Assembly: GCA_015680685.1 (NCBI GenBank)
Contig: MNCI01000651.1
Coordinates: 852,168 to 916,167 of the forward strand
Length of the DNA stretch: 64,000 nt
Direction: 5' to 3'
Source of the DNA: Gnetum montanum
Taxonomy: Eukaryota; Streptophyta; Gnetopsida; Gnetales; Gnetaceae
Each line of letters starts with the position of its first letter. Position 1 is the first letter of the stretch. Under the pieces are notes generated by a model, which worked only from the letters and a program-made list of their open reading frames with translations, ran no database searches and was not told where the DNA came from. The position numbers were made by a program, and so were the translations under genes. Below, one piece after another: positions 1-10,200 of the stretch.

Positions 1-771
1 TCCGTGGGAGATATGGAGCCTAGACTTCCTCAACCACATTGTGGGGTTTTTTGGAGAATTCATCACCTTCGATAAGGTGACACAGTTGATGGAGCGGATG
101 GGTTTTGCCCGTTTCTATGTATGGCGGGCCTTGTCCTCGAAGGAGTTAATCAAGGAGGTTGTGCTCGAACTCCCTAGTAGTGAGGAATGGCTACAAGTAG
201 AGATTGAAAATTTGGAGATTGAGCCGTTGATGGAGAAAGCATTGCACCCCCTCCTCGCATTGGGGTGGGGGGGAGGTGTTGCTCCCTTTGCAGGAAGAAT
301 AGACACTGTGATCCTAACTATTGGGTTCAGGGTGGGGGAGCGCGGCTGGTATGTGCTGAGGCATATGAGCCGGGAGCTGGTGGGGGTTGGACAGCCGTTG
401 GGCGTAAGGGACGATTGTTGGTGCCACCCCCTCCCCCTCCCTCGCGGGCCTCCCCACCGTGGCGGGAGTAGGCTTGCTGCTCTTCTCCGGTCTCTCTACC
501 CTTGGTGGGGCTGACTATGCTTGGAATTGAGCTTTTCCCTCTTGGCAATTGGGTTAATGTGGTTCGGGGGAGCACAAGATCTCAAAAGCTCGAGGAGGCC
601 TACCCACAATTAGAGGATTCCGGATGCATTTTAGTGTCATTGGTAGGGGGCCGACCTAGTTGCCCCTTTGAGAACCTGGTGCGGGATAAGCAGACAAAAA
701 GGAGTATTGACTTAGGACTACAGCGGACCTTGTGGGAGGTCTACCAGCTTTGCTCGACCGATCATGCATGA
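1..771 (+). pseudogene. LINE alpha ORF1 (DUF4283 / zinc-knuckle RNA-binding protein) remnant
   Basis: The stretch around 41-260 reads as the end of a DUF4283-type domain, with the block MERMGFARFYVW followed by a KEVVLELP block. In plant L1 elements these precede a zinc knuckle. After a G-rich run near 255-275 the frame shifts, and a knuckle-like CSLCRKNRHCDPNYW follows, with the last Cys replaced by Trp. Codons 502-771 probably encode the ORF1 tail and end right next to the endonuclease start. The second LINE at 8,790-9,518 has the same blocks and supports the reading. The start lies outside the window. Role: gag-like RNA-binding protein of the LINE particle. Confidence 0.7.
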
Positions 772-1560
772 AGCTACTTTCGTGGAATTGTAGGGGATAG
801 GGAATAAATACCCTGCAACAAATTATTTGCACTGAGGATTGTGACATTGTATGCCTTCAGGAAACCAAACTGTAGGCAGCGGAGGCCTACCACCTTTAAT
901 GGGATGGCTAGAAGGTGCACCTGTGGCCCTGCGTGGGGTGGGTAGAAGGCCTGGCCATCTTGGCGCACTTTGAAATTCTCTTAGTTGACTTGTTGTAGTG
1001 GGCTCTGACTGTCCACATTTCCTCCCTAGGCCTTTGGTTGACCAACTTCTATGGGGCCCAAGCTTGGGAGTTGAGGCCATTAGAATTGGTGCAAGTGGCG
1101 ATGTTGGTGCCAAATCATCAAGCATGGCTCATTGTTGGGGATTTCAACCAGCGGCTCCACTCTTGGGAAAAGTTTGGTGTAGGCTGCTCCCCTTGGAGCC
1201 CAGGAGTTTCAAAACTTCTTGTTGTCTTACTCATTGGTCGATTTGGGAATTGAAAATTGTCAATTCACTTGGAGCAACAAGTGGAAGGGTGTCGATTACG
1301 TCCTCTCTAGAATTGATTGAGTTTGCAGTAGCTCGGACCTCCTTTTGAGAATGGATGCATGGGTCACGGGATAGGAGCGGATCACCTCGGATCACTGATC
1401 GCTCATTTGCTGCATTGGGCCTTCGAGGAAATGGGCCCCTCAGTCATTTCAGTTTGAGGTTGCTTGGTTGCTCAAGCCCTAGTCATGCCCTTTGGTTGAG
1501 GACATCTTGGCGGACTACCGGTCGGGCCAAGGGGATCCTAGGAACTTTCTTTGGGAGGGG
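768..1560 (+). pseudogene. LINE alpha endonuclease domain remnant
   Basis: An ATG at 768 opens the typical L1 ORF2 start with the SWNCRG motif, where the next codon is already a TAG. LQETK follows near 860, then a GDFN motif near 1,140, FTWSNKWKG with SRID near 1,265-1,315, and an SDHC block near 1,395. These are the ordered landmarks of the exonuclease-endonuclease-phosphatase fold that nicks target DNA for target-primed reverse transcription. The motifs fall in different frames, so there are several indels. The first part is best preserved. The linker to the RT runs from about 1,560 to 2,030. Confidence 0.75.
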
Positions 1561-2029
1561 CTCCTTTGTCTGAAGTGGGCTATCAGATCCATACCTATGG
1601 AGGAGAAGTTCTCATTTTGGACGGGCGTACAACCCTTCGATCTAGACTAGCCCAAGTGCAATATCGACAAGAGGCTGGGAAAGACCTGCATGACGAGGAG
1701 CAAAACATTCTGATGCAATTGCAGGTGCTTGACTTAGAAGAGGAAATCTATTGGAAACAAAGATCGTGGGTTAGATGGCTCAGGGAGGGAGATAGATAGA
1801 CAAAATTCTTGTTTGCTGCAGCCAAATCCTTTGGGTGGAGTCAACGACACATGTTACGGACTGACATGGGGGACTTGGTTGTTGATTCGAAGGATGTTGC
1901 TCGAGAATTGGCAATGTATTGGGGAGTGATCTGGGCAAAATGGCCCACAATGTCCGTGTCGGTGCAGGTTCCACAGGTACTAGGGGAAGAGGACAACACT
2001 CGGTTGCTAAGCCCTTTTACTTAGTAGGA

Positions 2030-3790
2030 GCTGAAGGAGACTATTGGGGCTATGCTTGGAAGGAAGGCCCTTGGGCTGGATGGTTGGAGTCTCGAATTCT
2101 TCGAGGAATTTTTGATATTGTCGACACCTTTAATCTAATGTTGACCAAGAGGTATGTTCGTCGTGAGATTAATTGCTCCTGAATTGTATGCATTCCCAAA
2201 CGTACTAATGCCTCCTCTCCGGCCCACTTTTGACCCATAGGGGTTTGTAACGTGTTGATGTGTATTTTCTCTATGATACTCATGTAGAGGTTGGTCCCCA
2301 TCATGCAGACGGGGTTTGTTTAGGGACGGACCCTGCAAGACCAGGTGCTCCTCATGCAGGAGTTCCTTCACTCCTTGTCTTTCGAAATTCCTTGGGCTGT
2401 GCCTCAAGTTAGACATCGCAAAGGCATACGATATGGTCAGTTGGGAGGTGCTTATTGCCATTATGAGGCAGAAAGGATTTGATCCAGAATTCATCCGACT
2501 ATGTATTCACCTACAATCTTTGGCTGTGTTCTCCTTTGATGTGGGGGGACGACTATGGGGACTCTTGTCCCTCGGAAGGGGATTACGACAAGGGGACCCT
2601 CTCTTGTCTTTGCTCTTTATCATCGGTATGGACCTATTGAGATACTATTGCAAGGCTGTGGTATGGACTTATTGAGATCCTATTGCAAGGTTGTGGAAGT
2701 GGGGGGCCTGAGAATTGCTGAGGTGGAGTGTTTGGCTGAACACTATGCAAATGACATGATGCTGATCAGTCGGGATGGGGTCCCACATGTGCGAGGCATT
2801 AACTAGGTGCTTCCATGGATGGCTGATGAGCTTGGCCTACTGATAAACCGTGAGAAGTCATTAGCACACTTCCTCAATGTTGATGCGCAGGTGAAAAGCT
2901 AGGTTACACAAATTCTGGGGGTTCCTTATGGAACAATCTAGGACTCCTACCTCGGCATTCTAGTGTTTAATTGGGGACAATGTGTGGTTTAAGGACCAAT
3001 TCTGGCAAAAATTGAGAGTCGGGTAGGAAACTAAGTGAACCATTTCCTTACCCGTAAAGGGTGGTTGGTGCTGGCATCAGGGGTGCTTGTAGCAAGAGCA
3101 CATTTTGTGGTTGCTATCGCTAACCCTCCTCTCCTGCGAGCCGTGATCTAGGCTATTGATCGACACATGCGTAATTTCATGTGGTCGGGAGGTAGAGNNN
3201 NNNNNNNNNNNNNNNNNNNNNNNNNNNNNNNNNNNNNNNNNNNNNNNNNNNNNNNNNNNNNNNNNNNNNNNNNNNNNNNNNNNNNCGGCTAGGATCGGAT
3301 TGTGCGCCCTCGGGCTATGGGGGGTTTGGGGGTTTCTAAATTTGAGGATGAATTAATGCTTGGTCAGCAATGCCTGCTATTCCGATTCACTTGCTTGGAT
3401 GAGGAGACGGCCCAATGGATACAAATAATGAATGGCAAGTACGTTAGATGGCAATTGGGTGTGCACGATTTGAGGCCGTGGCAAATAGTTTGCGCTCATG
3501 CATAGCGAATGTAGTTGCGGGGGTGGTTGGATTGCGAGCCGTGCTGACTATTATCTACCATATACCCATTGGTACTAGGCTTGATGCAGGTATGGTAGGG
3601 GCGTTTGCCCGAAAAAATTAAAGTTTTCTTATGGCTTCCTGAAAGCAATGCCCTGTCTGTTTGGAGAAATTTAAGGAGGCATGGCCTCAACATCAATGCC
3701 ACCTACTCGCTTTGCGAGAATGAACCTGAAACCGTCGTGCATTTCACCTTTTAGTGTCTCTACATGTGCACCACGTGGCATGTGATGGGT
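2030..3790 (+). pseudogene. LINE alpha reverse transcriptase and zinc-binding tail remnant
   Basis: The sequence shows an LDGWSLEFFEEF block (2,070-2,110), an RPIGVCN-like block (about 2,230), KLDIAKAYDMVSWEVL (2,405-2,450) and GLRQGDPLLSLLFI (2,580-2,625). The catalytic block reads AEHYANDMMLIS (2,735-2,770), in which the usual F/Y-A-D-D has become YAND, so one catalytic Asp is lost. After the gap a DRIVRPRAMGGLGV-like block appears. The end, near 3,690-3,750, has the C-x-x-x-E-x4-H spacing of the plant LINE zf-RVT domain. Stops and frame changes are frequent. This would be the polymerase of LINE alpha. Confidence 0.85.
3198..3285. other. Assembly gap (88 N)
   Basis: A run of 88 undetermined bases in the 3' part of the LINE alpha RT. 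Any reading frame carried through it is artificial. Confidence 0.99.
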
Positions 3791-3869
3791 TGGCCTCCCC
3801 CTTTGATGTTCTTAGGAAACTCCAAGGCCATGTTACTTTTATTGGAGGCCTGGAAACCCCAAAATCATA

Positions 3870-3872
<3 letters not shown>

Positions 3873-3918
<46 letters not shown>

Positions 3919-3925
3919 CCCCCCA
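3873..3925. repeat. (CT)n microsatellite followed by a C run
   Basis: About 22 uninterrupted CT/TC units followed by 8-9 C residues. It lies where LINE alpha similarity ends and the next coding relic begins. Confidence 0.98.
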
Positions 3926-5330
3926 AATGCAATTGGCTTCATAGGTTGCAAGAGCATGGGAGGATATCGTGGCAGCAATGGGAGTTACGCCGACCTATGA
4001 ACTTGACTATGTGGCATTTCAAGCGAATATCGAGCTCTGGGGGATGGTGGAATGTTGTAGATGGGATCATGTCTTGCCATGGCTGGTGGGTGACCCAACC
4101 CTCCCGGATGACACCTTTTTTACCACCAATTGGCGGGATAACCGGATGATATTCTAGGGCGTCAAAATTACCTAACAGAGACAACAATTACCAGGTATTT
4201 GGGGGCCCATGAAGAGGGCGAAATCGTTTTGCCCACTACCCTAGGGTTGTAGGACATTGACATGTTCTTTATTGGGTCGGTGCTACGCATGTAGAGTCAA
4301 CATGTGCCCAAATCCACTCTGCCACTTGTTTGGGCTTGGGTTGCTGAGTTGGTTAACCAGTTTTTGGTCTAATTTGGTAATGGGTCCAAGCTCTAGGGCA
4401 TGCACTTTGCGTTCCTAAAATGTTTGAAATTGGGAGCTAGGGTTAACTTGCCTCGTTTTTTTTCTGGCTGTCTTGCAACAGCAAAAGAGGGGGCACCATT
4501 ATGGGCTTATGTTTGCCCTTTGGTGGGGGGCGTCAAGGGTATGGCCAGGGTCGAGGCTGGAACCATCCGGGCCCTCAAGGTTGTCCTGGTCATAGACGGG
4601 TCCATCCGGTCCCTCTAAGTCCTCTCGGTCGGGGGCCACGCCCGTGGTGGTATACTTCTAGAAGTGGACTAGCCTTTGGGAGCTGGCTGTCTTGAACCCT
4701 ATGGCAGTGGTAGATGCTTTTCCATTGATGGAATTTGAACATGATGTTTTGCGGGTAGAGGAGCTCCACCGTGTGGTGGAGGAGGCAACGACCACTGCTT
4801 GAGCCGATGGAAGACGAGATTGGGAAGCCAAATGGGAGGAAACCCTCACTCAGGTGCAGGCTAACCTAGAAGCCCACTTCCAAGAGCGGGAGCAAGAGTT
4901 GCTTTGGTAGCAAACCTTAGTGGCCTGGGCCTGGCTGGCAAATGAGCTTCGTGCCTAGATTTGGGAGGAGTTGCTACAAGAGGAGGCCGCTCATAGAGAG
5001 TGCAAGAGGGTGGAGTAGGTGCAACAAGATCAGGAGCAAGAAGAGGAAAGGCAAAGATACAGGCAGATGGACTAGGCACACGAATAGAGCATGCAATAGT
5101 GGCTTAGGGAGCAGAGATGCTCGTATGTTGTGCTAGGCATAAATTGTGACTGCTCGTTGAGGGTGCTCCAACAACACATCTGCTGTACGTCCGTGCGTTT
5201 CCACCTAGACAGGGGGACGTCGGCTGAGGAGTGGAGTCGTTGGGAGGTTGCCATGCAAGCAATTTAGTAGGCAGCCAATTTTGTGGCTTCTGAAATACAT
5301 TGTAATACATTGGATATCCTCTCGAGTGAC
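3926..5330 (+). pseudogene. Unidentified transposon-like ORF relic with C-terminal coiled coil
   Basis: I do not recognise this protein. The reading is coding-like in pieces. One block near 3,945-4,155 contains ELDYVAFQANIELWG, and one near 4,400-4,530 contains LGARVNLPRFFSG and PLWAYVCPLVGG. A long Glu/Gln/Arg-rich helix at about 4,700-5,125 should form a coiled coil, for example EETLTQVQANLEAHFQ. The coiled-coil frame is broken almost only by TAG codons where Gln is expected. A similar Glu/Gln-rich, TAG-interrupted helix lies on the other strand at 11,290-12,260. The overall plan (globular part, then coiled coil) resembles the accessory ORFs of elements A and D. Function unknown. Confidence 0.5.
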
Positions 5331-7252
5331 TATAGTACGCATGTCATAGGCTGCCTAGACATCCGTAGTCTCCCTCTTAAGGGCTGGGATATTGTTCCCG
5401 CTGTTTCTAGTTTGCCGATCTGGCCTTGTTCTGTGATGTGGGTTTGTGTTGTGGGTCCATGACGTCTGAATTTGGGGTGAGGTAGTAGTCCATCAGTTGT
5501 TGATGATAGCTGAACTAACATAGTAGTGGATTACTGAAGGGGTCTAGAGTGGCTCAACACATGTAAGATTAAGTATAATAGTTTGGCTATGCACATCGTA
5601 ATTGTGCCATGTGCCTAGGATGCCAACAGATATTACAACAATATAAAAGTTACAGTATTGCCAAAGCAACAACATCGAAATACAAGAAGTTCTTATGAAC
5701 TTAGCATAGCCTAATTTGAAGCAACAACATGCCTAAAGATGATATTATGTTTTATTAGAACTAGAAAGAGTACTTGTTATAGACTATCTATGATACCTTA
5801 TGATGAGTACTCATCTACGAAATAGATTAACATGACTCTGTTCATCACTAAGACAATTTTTAAGCAATTAGTCAGACTTACGATACCCACAATTGTAGTA
5901 AGTATTAGGAATTGTAGTTATCTCATAGTTCAGAGTTACAATCATATCTCCAACTCATAATTAGATCCTAGCATATTAGAGTTGCCTAGATTTGGTGTAA
6001 AACCAAACTCTAACAAGTCATATCCTTATTAGTTGCTAGTGTTACTCTAGTCCCATGTTCTAAGAAGTTGGAGATAAAAACGTAATGAAAATTTAGATCT
6101 TAGCTATTAGGTGTCCTACAATCCCACACCAAAACTAATACTTAAAGTCTCATTCCTCCCACTAAAAGTGCACATAATAAAATATAATGGTACTGCCTGT
6201 GGGCAACTTGTGTGGGAACCACATCCTGTCACATGTCTTGTCAGTAAGCTTCAAGAAAAATCAGTAGCATGAGACATAACATTAGAATATAGTTAAAGGG
6301 CATAATCAAATAATATATGGAATAAATAAGTCTGGTGTCAAGTGTCATACTAATGAATAATCTTAAGCCAAAATAATAATAAAAAGGTTTCAGGACAAAA
6401 CAAATATATCAAACCAAGGCATACCTTGCTACGTGCAATAGGAGAGAAAAGTAAAATAAAATTGAATTTAACAAATCAGCTTTAGCATGCAAAAGAGAAC
6501 AAAAGCATGCTAGCTAACTCAAAAGCGTAGGCACAACCCATTAACAAAAGCAAAAAATCAAGGAAATATTTTTTTGGGTACATTGATGTATATTAATCCT
6601 GGAAGAAGGATCCAGTACTACTATCTGACATTACGCATACATGACTTTGGTTTAATATTTTGAACCTTAGCTCATAACACTGTTCACATATATTAGGACA
6701 TATGTTATTTTATAGCTGATTGGAAGCCATCTGCTAAAGGTTGTCATAATATGAATGGAAAAACAAATTGATGTAATGTCTAATAACTTTGAAATCTCTG
6801 TTAAAGTGGGGTTTAAAATGTTGCACTATGTATGTCTGGAAATGTCGAATTGCTGTGAAAACTGAAGATGCTAGAATTAGGTGGACATAACAAAAGGTTA
6901 CTTTTTTTCCAGATTTACACACTTCATATCTTTGCACATATGTTACTATTATATTGAATTAAGCTCATGCTCAATCATAAGAAAATGCTTTTATAGTGAA
7001 TGTATGTTTTTTATTTTATTTTATATACTTCAAATTTCATATGAGTAATAGATGTGGGTTTAAGTACTTGTTATCTGTCATCAATTGCACATCTAATGCA
7101 TTTCAAGGTTTTCAATGCTTGCATGTATGAAAACGTAGAAAACCTCTCTTATTGCAGTTTATTTTAAGGTTTTTCTAAAATAAATTTTTTAGTTTAATAT
7201 ATGATTAATTACAATTGATGCTGTATTTTATCTATGAAATGTAACTGATTAG
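5331..7252. other. AT-rich stretch without gene; probable upstream intron of MDHAR
   Basis: No coding or element signature is visible. The segment ends with an AG that fits as the acceptor of the first visible reductase exon, so it is probably intron. I searched by eye for preceding reductase exons (substrate-binding and second nucleotide-binding parts) and found none. Confidence 0.5.
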
Positions 7253-10200
7253 GTTGATGGTCAATTTAGAACAAGTAAACCAGGCATATTTGCTATTGGA
7301 GATGTGGCATCCTTCCCTCTCAAGGTGTTTAGATTTTTCTTTCAACTTATCCTGACAGAGTAGAGTCTGCAAGTTTAATTTGGATATTTTAATGGAATTT
7401 CAACGATATGTCCTTGTCTTCAATTTCTAATAACATGTCTATATAAAGATCTATGGACGAAAAGTAAGAGTTGAACATGTTGACCATGCTCGCAAATCAG
7501 CACAACATTGTGTGGAAGCTCTCCTAAATTTAAACACAGACCCGTAAGTAATGTTATTATTCTTCATGCAACATGTTTGATGTCAAAATCATATGGTAAA
7601 TTAGATAGGATATCCTTTTGAGCTTTTTCATTTTATTGTCAGATATGATTACTTGCCTTTCTTTTATTCACGGGTGTTCGAATATGAAGGTAGTTCTCGG
7701 AAGGTGTTGTGGCAATTCTATGGAGACAACGGTAGTTGATGCTCATCTTTTTTAAAAACTAGCCCAAGAACAACATTGCTTTTTCTGCCTTTATTAATTC
7801 ATTTTTTCCTGAAATCCAGTTGGGGAAGTAGTTGAAGTAGGAAACTTCCATCCTAAACTTGCAGCGTTCTGGGTTGAATCTGGTGGGTGCTAAGGTGCTT
7901 TTCTTTGAGTGTATGTTTTTTTTCTATAGGATTTAAAATACATTAAAAGATTTATTTATTTATTTATTTTTGGTTGTTGTTGTTCCAGGAAACTTGAAAG
8001 GGATATTTCTTGAGAGTGGAAGCTCGGAGGTATGCAGATTGTTTTATTTATTGAGAGAATCTTGTGTGAGAATAAAGATAACGGCAAACACTGAATACTT
8101 CCAAGTTGAAATTTGAGTGGTTTATTGGAATAATTCAACTGTGGTTTATATGGAAATACAATGAAAGTATATAAAAGAAACGACTAAAACTAAGAATTTC
8201 TGCTTCTTACAATATGAAAGCATACCAGTTATGAATCCTCTATGGATTCATCATAAGTGATATAGAACAAGATGAATGGAAGAGGTTACATTTATATTTA
8301 ACCTTTAAAGTAGAGGTTATCTCAGCTTGTATTGTGCAAGATTTTTATGATAAGAGATCACCAAACCTCATTGATTGCCAAACCTCCATTGTTATTTACA
8401 TTGCTAGAATGTAGCTTAATCTGTAAAGATTCTCCTTTTTCTTTCTAAATAATTTTCTATCTTATCTAGGACTTTGGATTTATCTAGTTGCCTTGTGTGT
8501 CTAGCTGCATCTATTCAGCAGTTGTTTGGGATAGTCCCGCAAAGATGGTCGGTGTGGTAGTAGTTGGGAAAGGTAGCATGGTGGATGGATGCATTGACTC
8601 GGGGGTTGTTTCTCAGGCGATGCTCACTAGCGGAGGAAACATGGGGTGCAAAAATGTGGGGAGTGGAGCGGGAATCTAGGATGTGGACAACGGTTAGAGG
8701 ATAACCTCAGTTGGAGATTGGAAGTCGGGTGTTGGAGGGGTGGAGGCATGTTCTAGACAGGAGGGACGTATGACACTTACGGTTTGTGGCCCACCGGCAG
8801 AAGGGATTAAGATGATGGAGCTGAGTCTCATTAGTAAATTTGTCTTGAGTGGGGTGAGGCCCTAATTGGATTTGATTAAGTAGTGGACATAACAGACTTG
8901 GGGTTTAACAGATATTGGGCTATGAAGTTTGTTAGAGGAGCTGCTACTTTTTGTCTTTTCGTCAAAGGAGGATCGAGACAGGGTTCTGGTGGGAGGACCA
9001 TGGTTCTATGGGGTACGCAGGCTTGTGCTCACCAAGTCACGGCCAGGTGGCCATAGAGAGGAGGATTTGTTCTGTAGGACATTTGTATGGATTCGCGGGT
9101 TAGGAATCTCATGGGAATGGTGGATGTCGAATTTCCTGGAAACCCTTGCAAGGTTTTTTGGGGACTTTATCATGCTTGACTGTTTTACCTAGTCTATGGA
9201 GCGCATGGGGTTTGTGCGTTTTTGTGTGTGATGACCTCTGTTGTCAAAAGACCTGGTGAAAGAGGTGGTGTTGGATTTTCCCTTTAGTGCAGAGACAATT
9301 CATATCGAATATGAGAATATTGTGGAGTTGAAGCCTGTGCAGGCAGAGAAGAAGGGGTGTGCCATCTACAGCAAACTAGGGCATTTGGGGATGGACTATT
9401 GGGTTTGTGCTAAGGCGAAGCTGAAAGTGTCTTGGCCACTAGTGCAACAGGCTCAGGTTGGTTGGTTTAAGATTACCAAGGGTAGGGCGGTACTGGAGGC
9501 TATGGTGCATTTAGAATAAGAAGTGGGCTTGGAGATCAACAAAGAGAAGTCAACCTTACACATGATCAACACAACACTAGAAGTTAGGGCAAGGATCTCT
9601 CAATTGCTGGGCATTCTGCCAAGTTGACTCGAAGATTCATACTTGGGAATCCCCATTTTTGAATGGCACTTCCAGAAAACTTGGGCTGCGCTAATTCAGA
9701 AAGTGCAGCAAAAGACAACAACGTGGCTTAATCACTTCTTATCCCACAAAGGCAAGATGCTGTTGGCATCTTCAGTGCTTATTGTAGTGGCTTGGTTCAC
9801 TACTTCGATGGCTATTCCACTAGCTGGAACGATTCAAAAGATTAATTGAATTATTTGCAGTTTTGTCTAGTCGGGGGGGAAAAGGCAATCAAAAGCTACA
9901 CCTGATGTGTTGGGAAAACACTGATAAACCAAGAAATGCTGGGGGGATTGGCATTTTATCTTTTAAATAAGAGATCCAGTTGGGCTTGCAAAGACTTATG
10001 AATAGGTTGATTACGCTGAGGGCAGAGCAAGCTCAATGGATTAGGGTTCTTAGGCACAAGTATAGACGATGGGAGATGGACGAGAGAGGGTCTTGGCTTT
10101 GGTATCATATTTGCAAGCATGCCTTGGAGATTGTTGGGAAAGGTCTCCTGGGTTGGGCACCTATGGTTATTATCAAGGAACAATTTTAGTCAGAGGATAG

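Larger units (their letters stand above)
1..3870 (+). mobile_element. Decayed L1-type LINE (LINE alpha), cut by the left window edge
   Basis: A plant L1 retrotransposon in normal order: ORF1 (DUF4283-like plus zinc knuckle), apurinic-type endonuclease, reverse transcriptase, and a C-terminal zinc-binding RT domain. Many frameshifts and stops interrupt every domain, so it cannot be active. An assembly gap falls in the thumb/connection region. I see no clear poly(A) tail or target duplication. A CT repeat just after the last domain may lie near the 3' end. It lies upstream of the reductase exons on the same strand and could sit in an upstream intron of that gene. That placement is inference, because no earlier exon is visible here. 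Confidence 0.85.

Noticed and set aside
45-600. Glycine/proline-rich alternative frames over LINE ORF1
   Set aside because: G-rich decay of the ORF1 region; the DUF4283-like frame explains it better.
3744-4000. ORFs with (SL)n or (ER)n repeats
   Set aside because: They are translations of the CT microsatellite, not protein genes.
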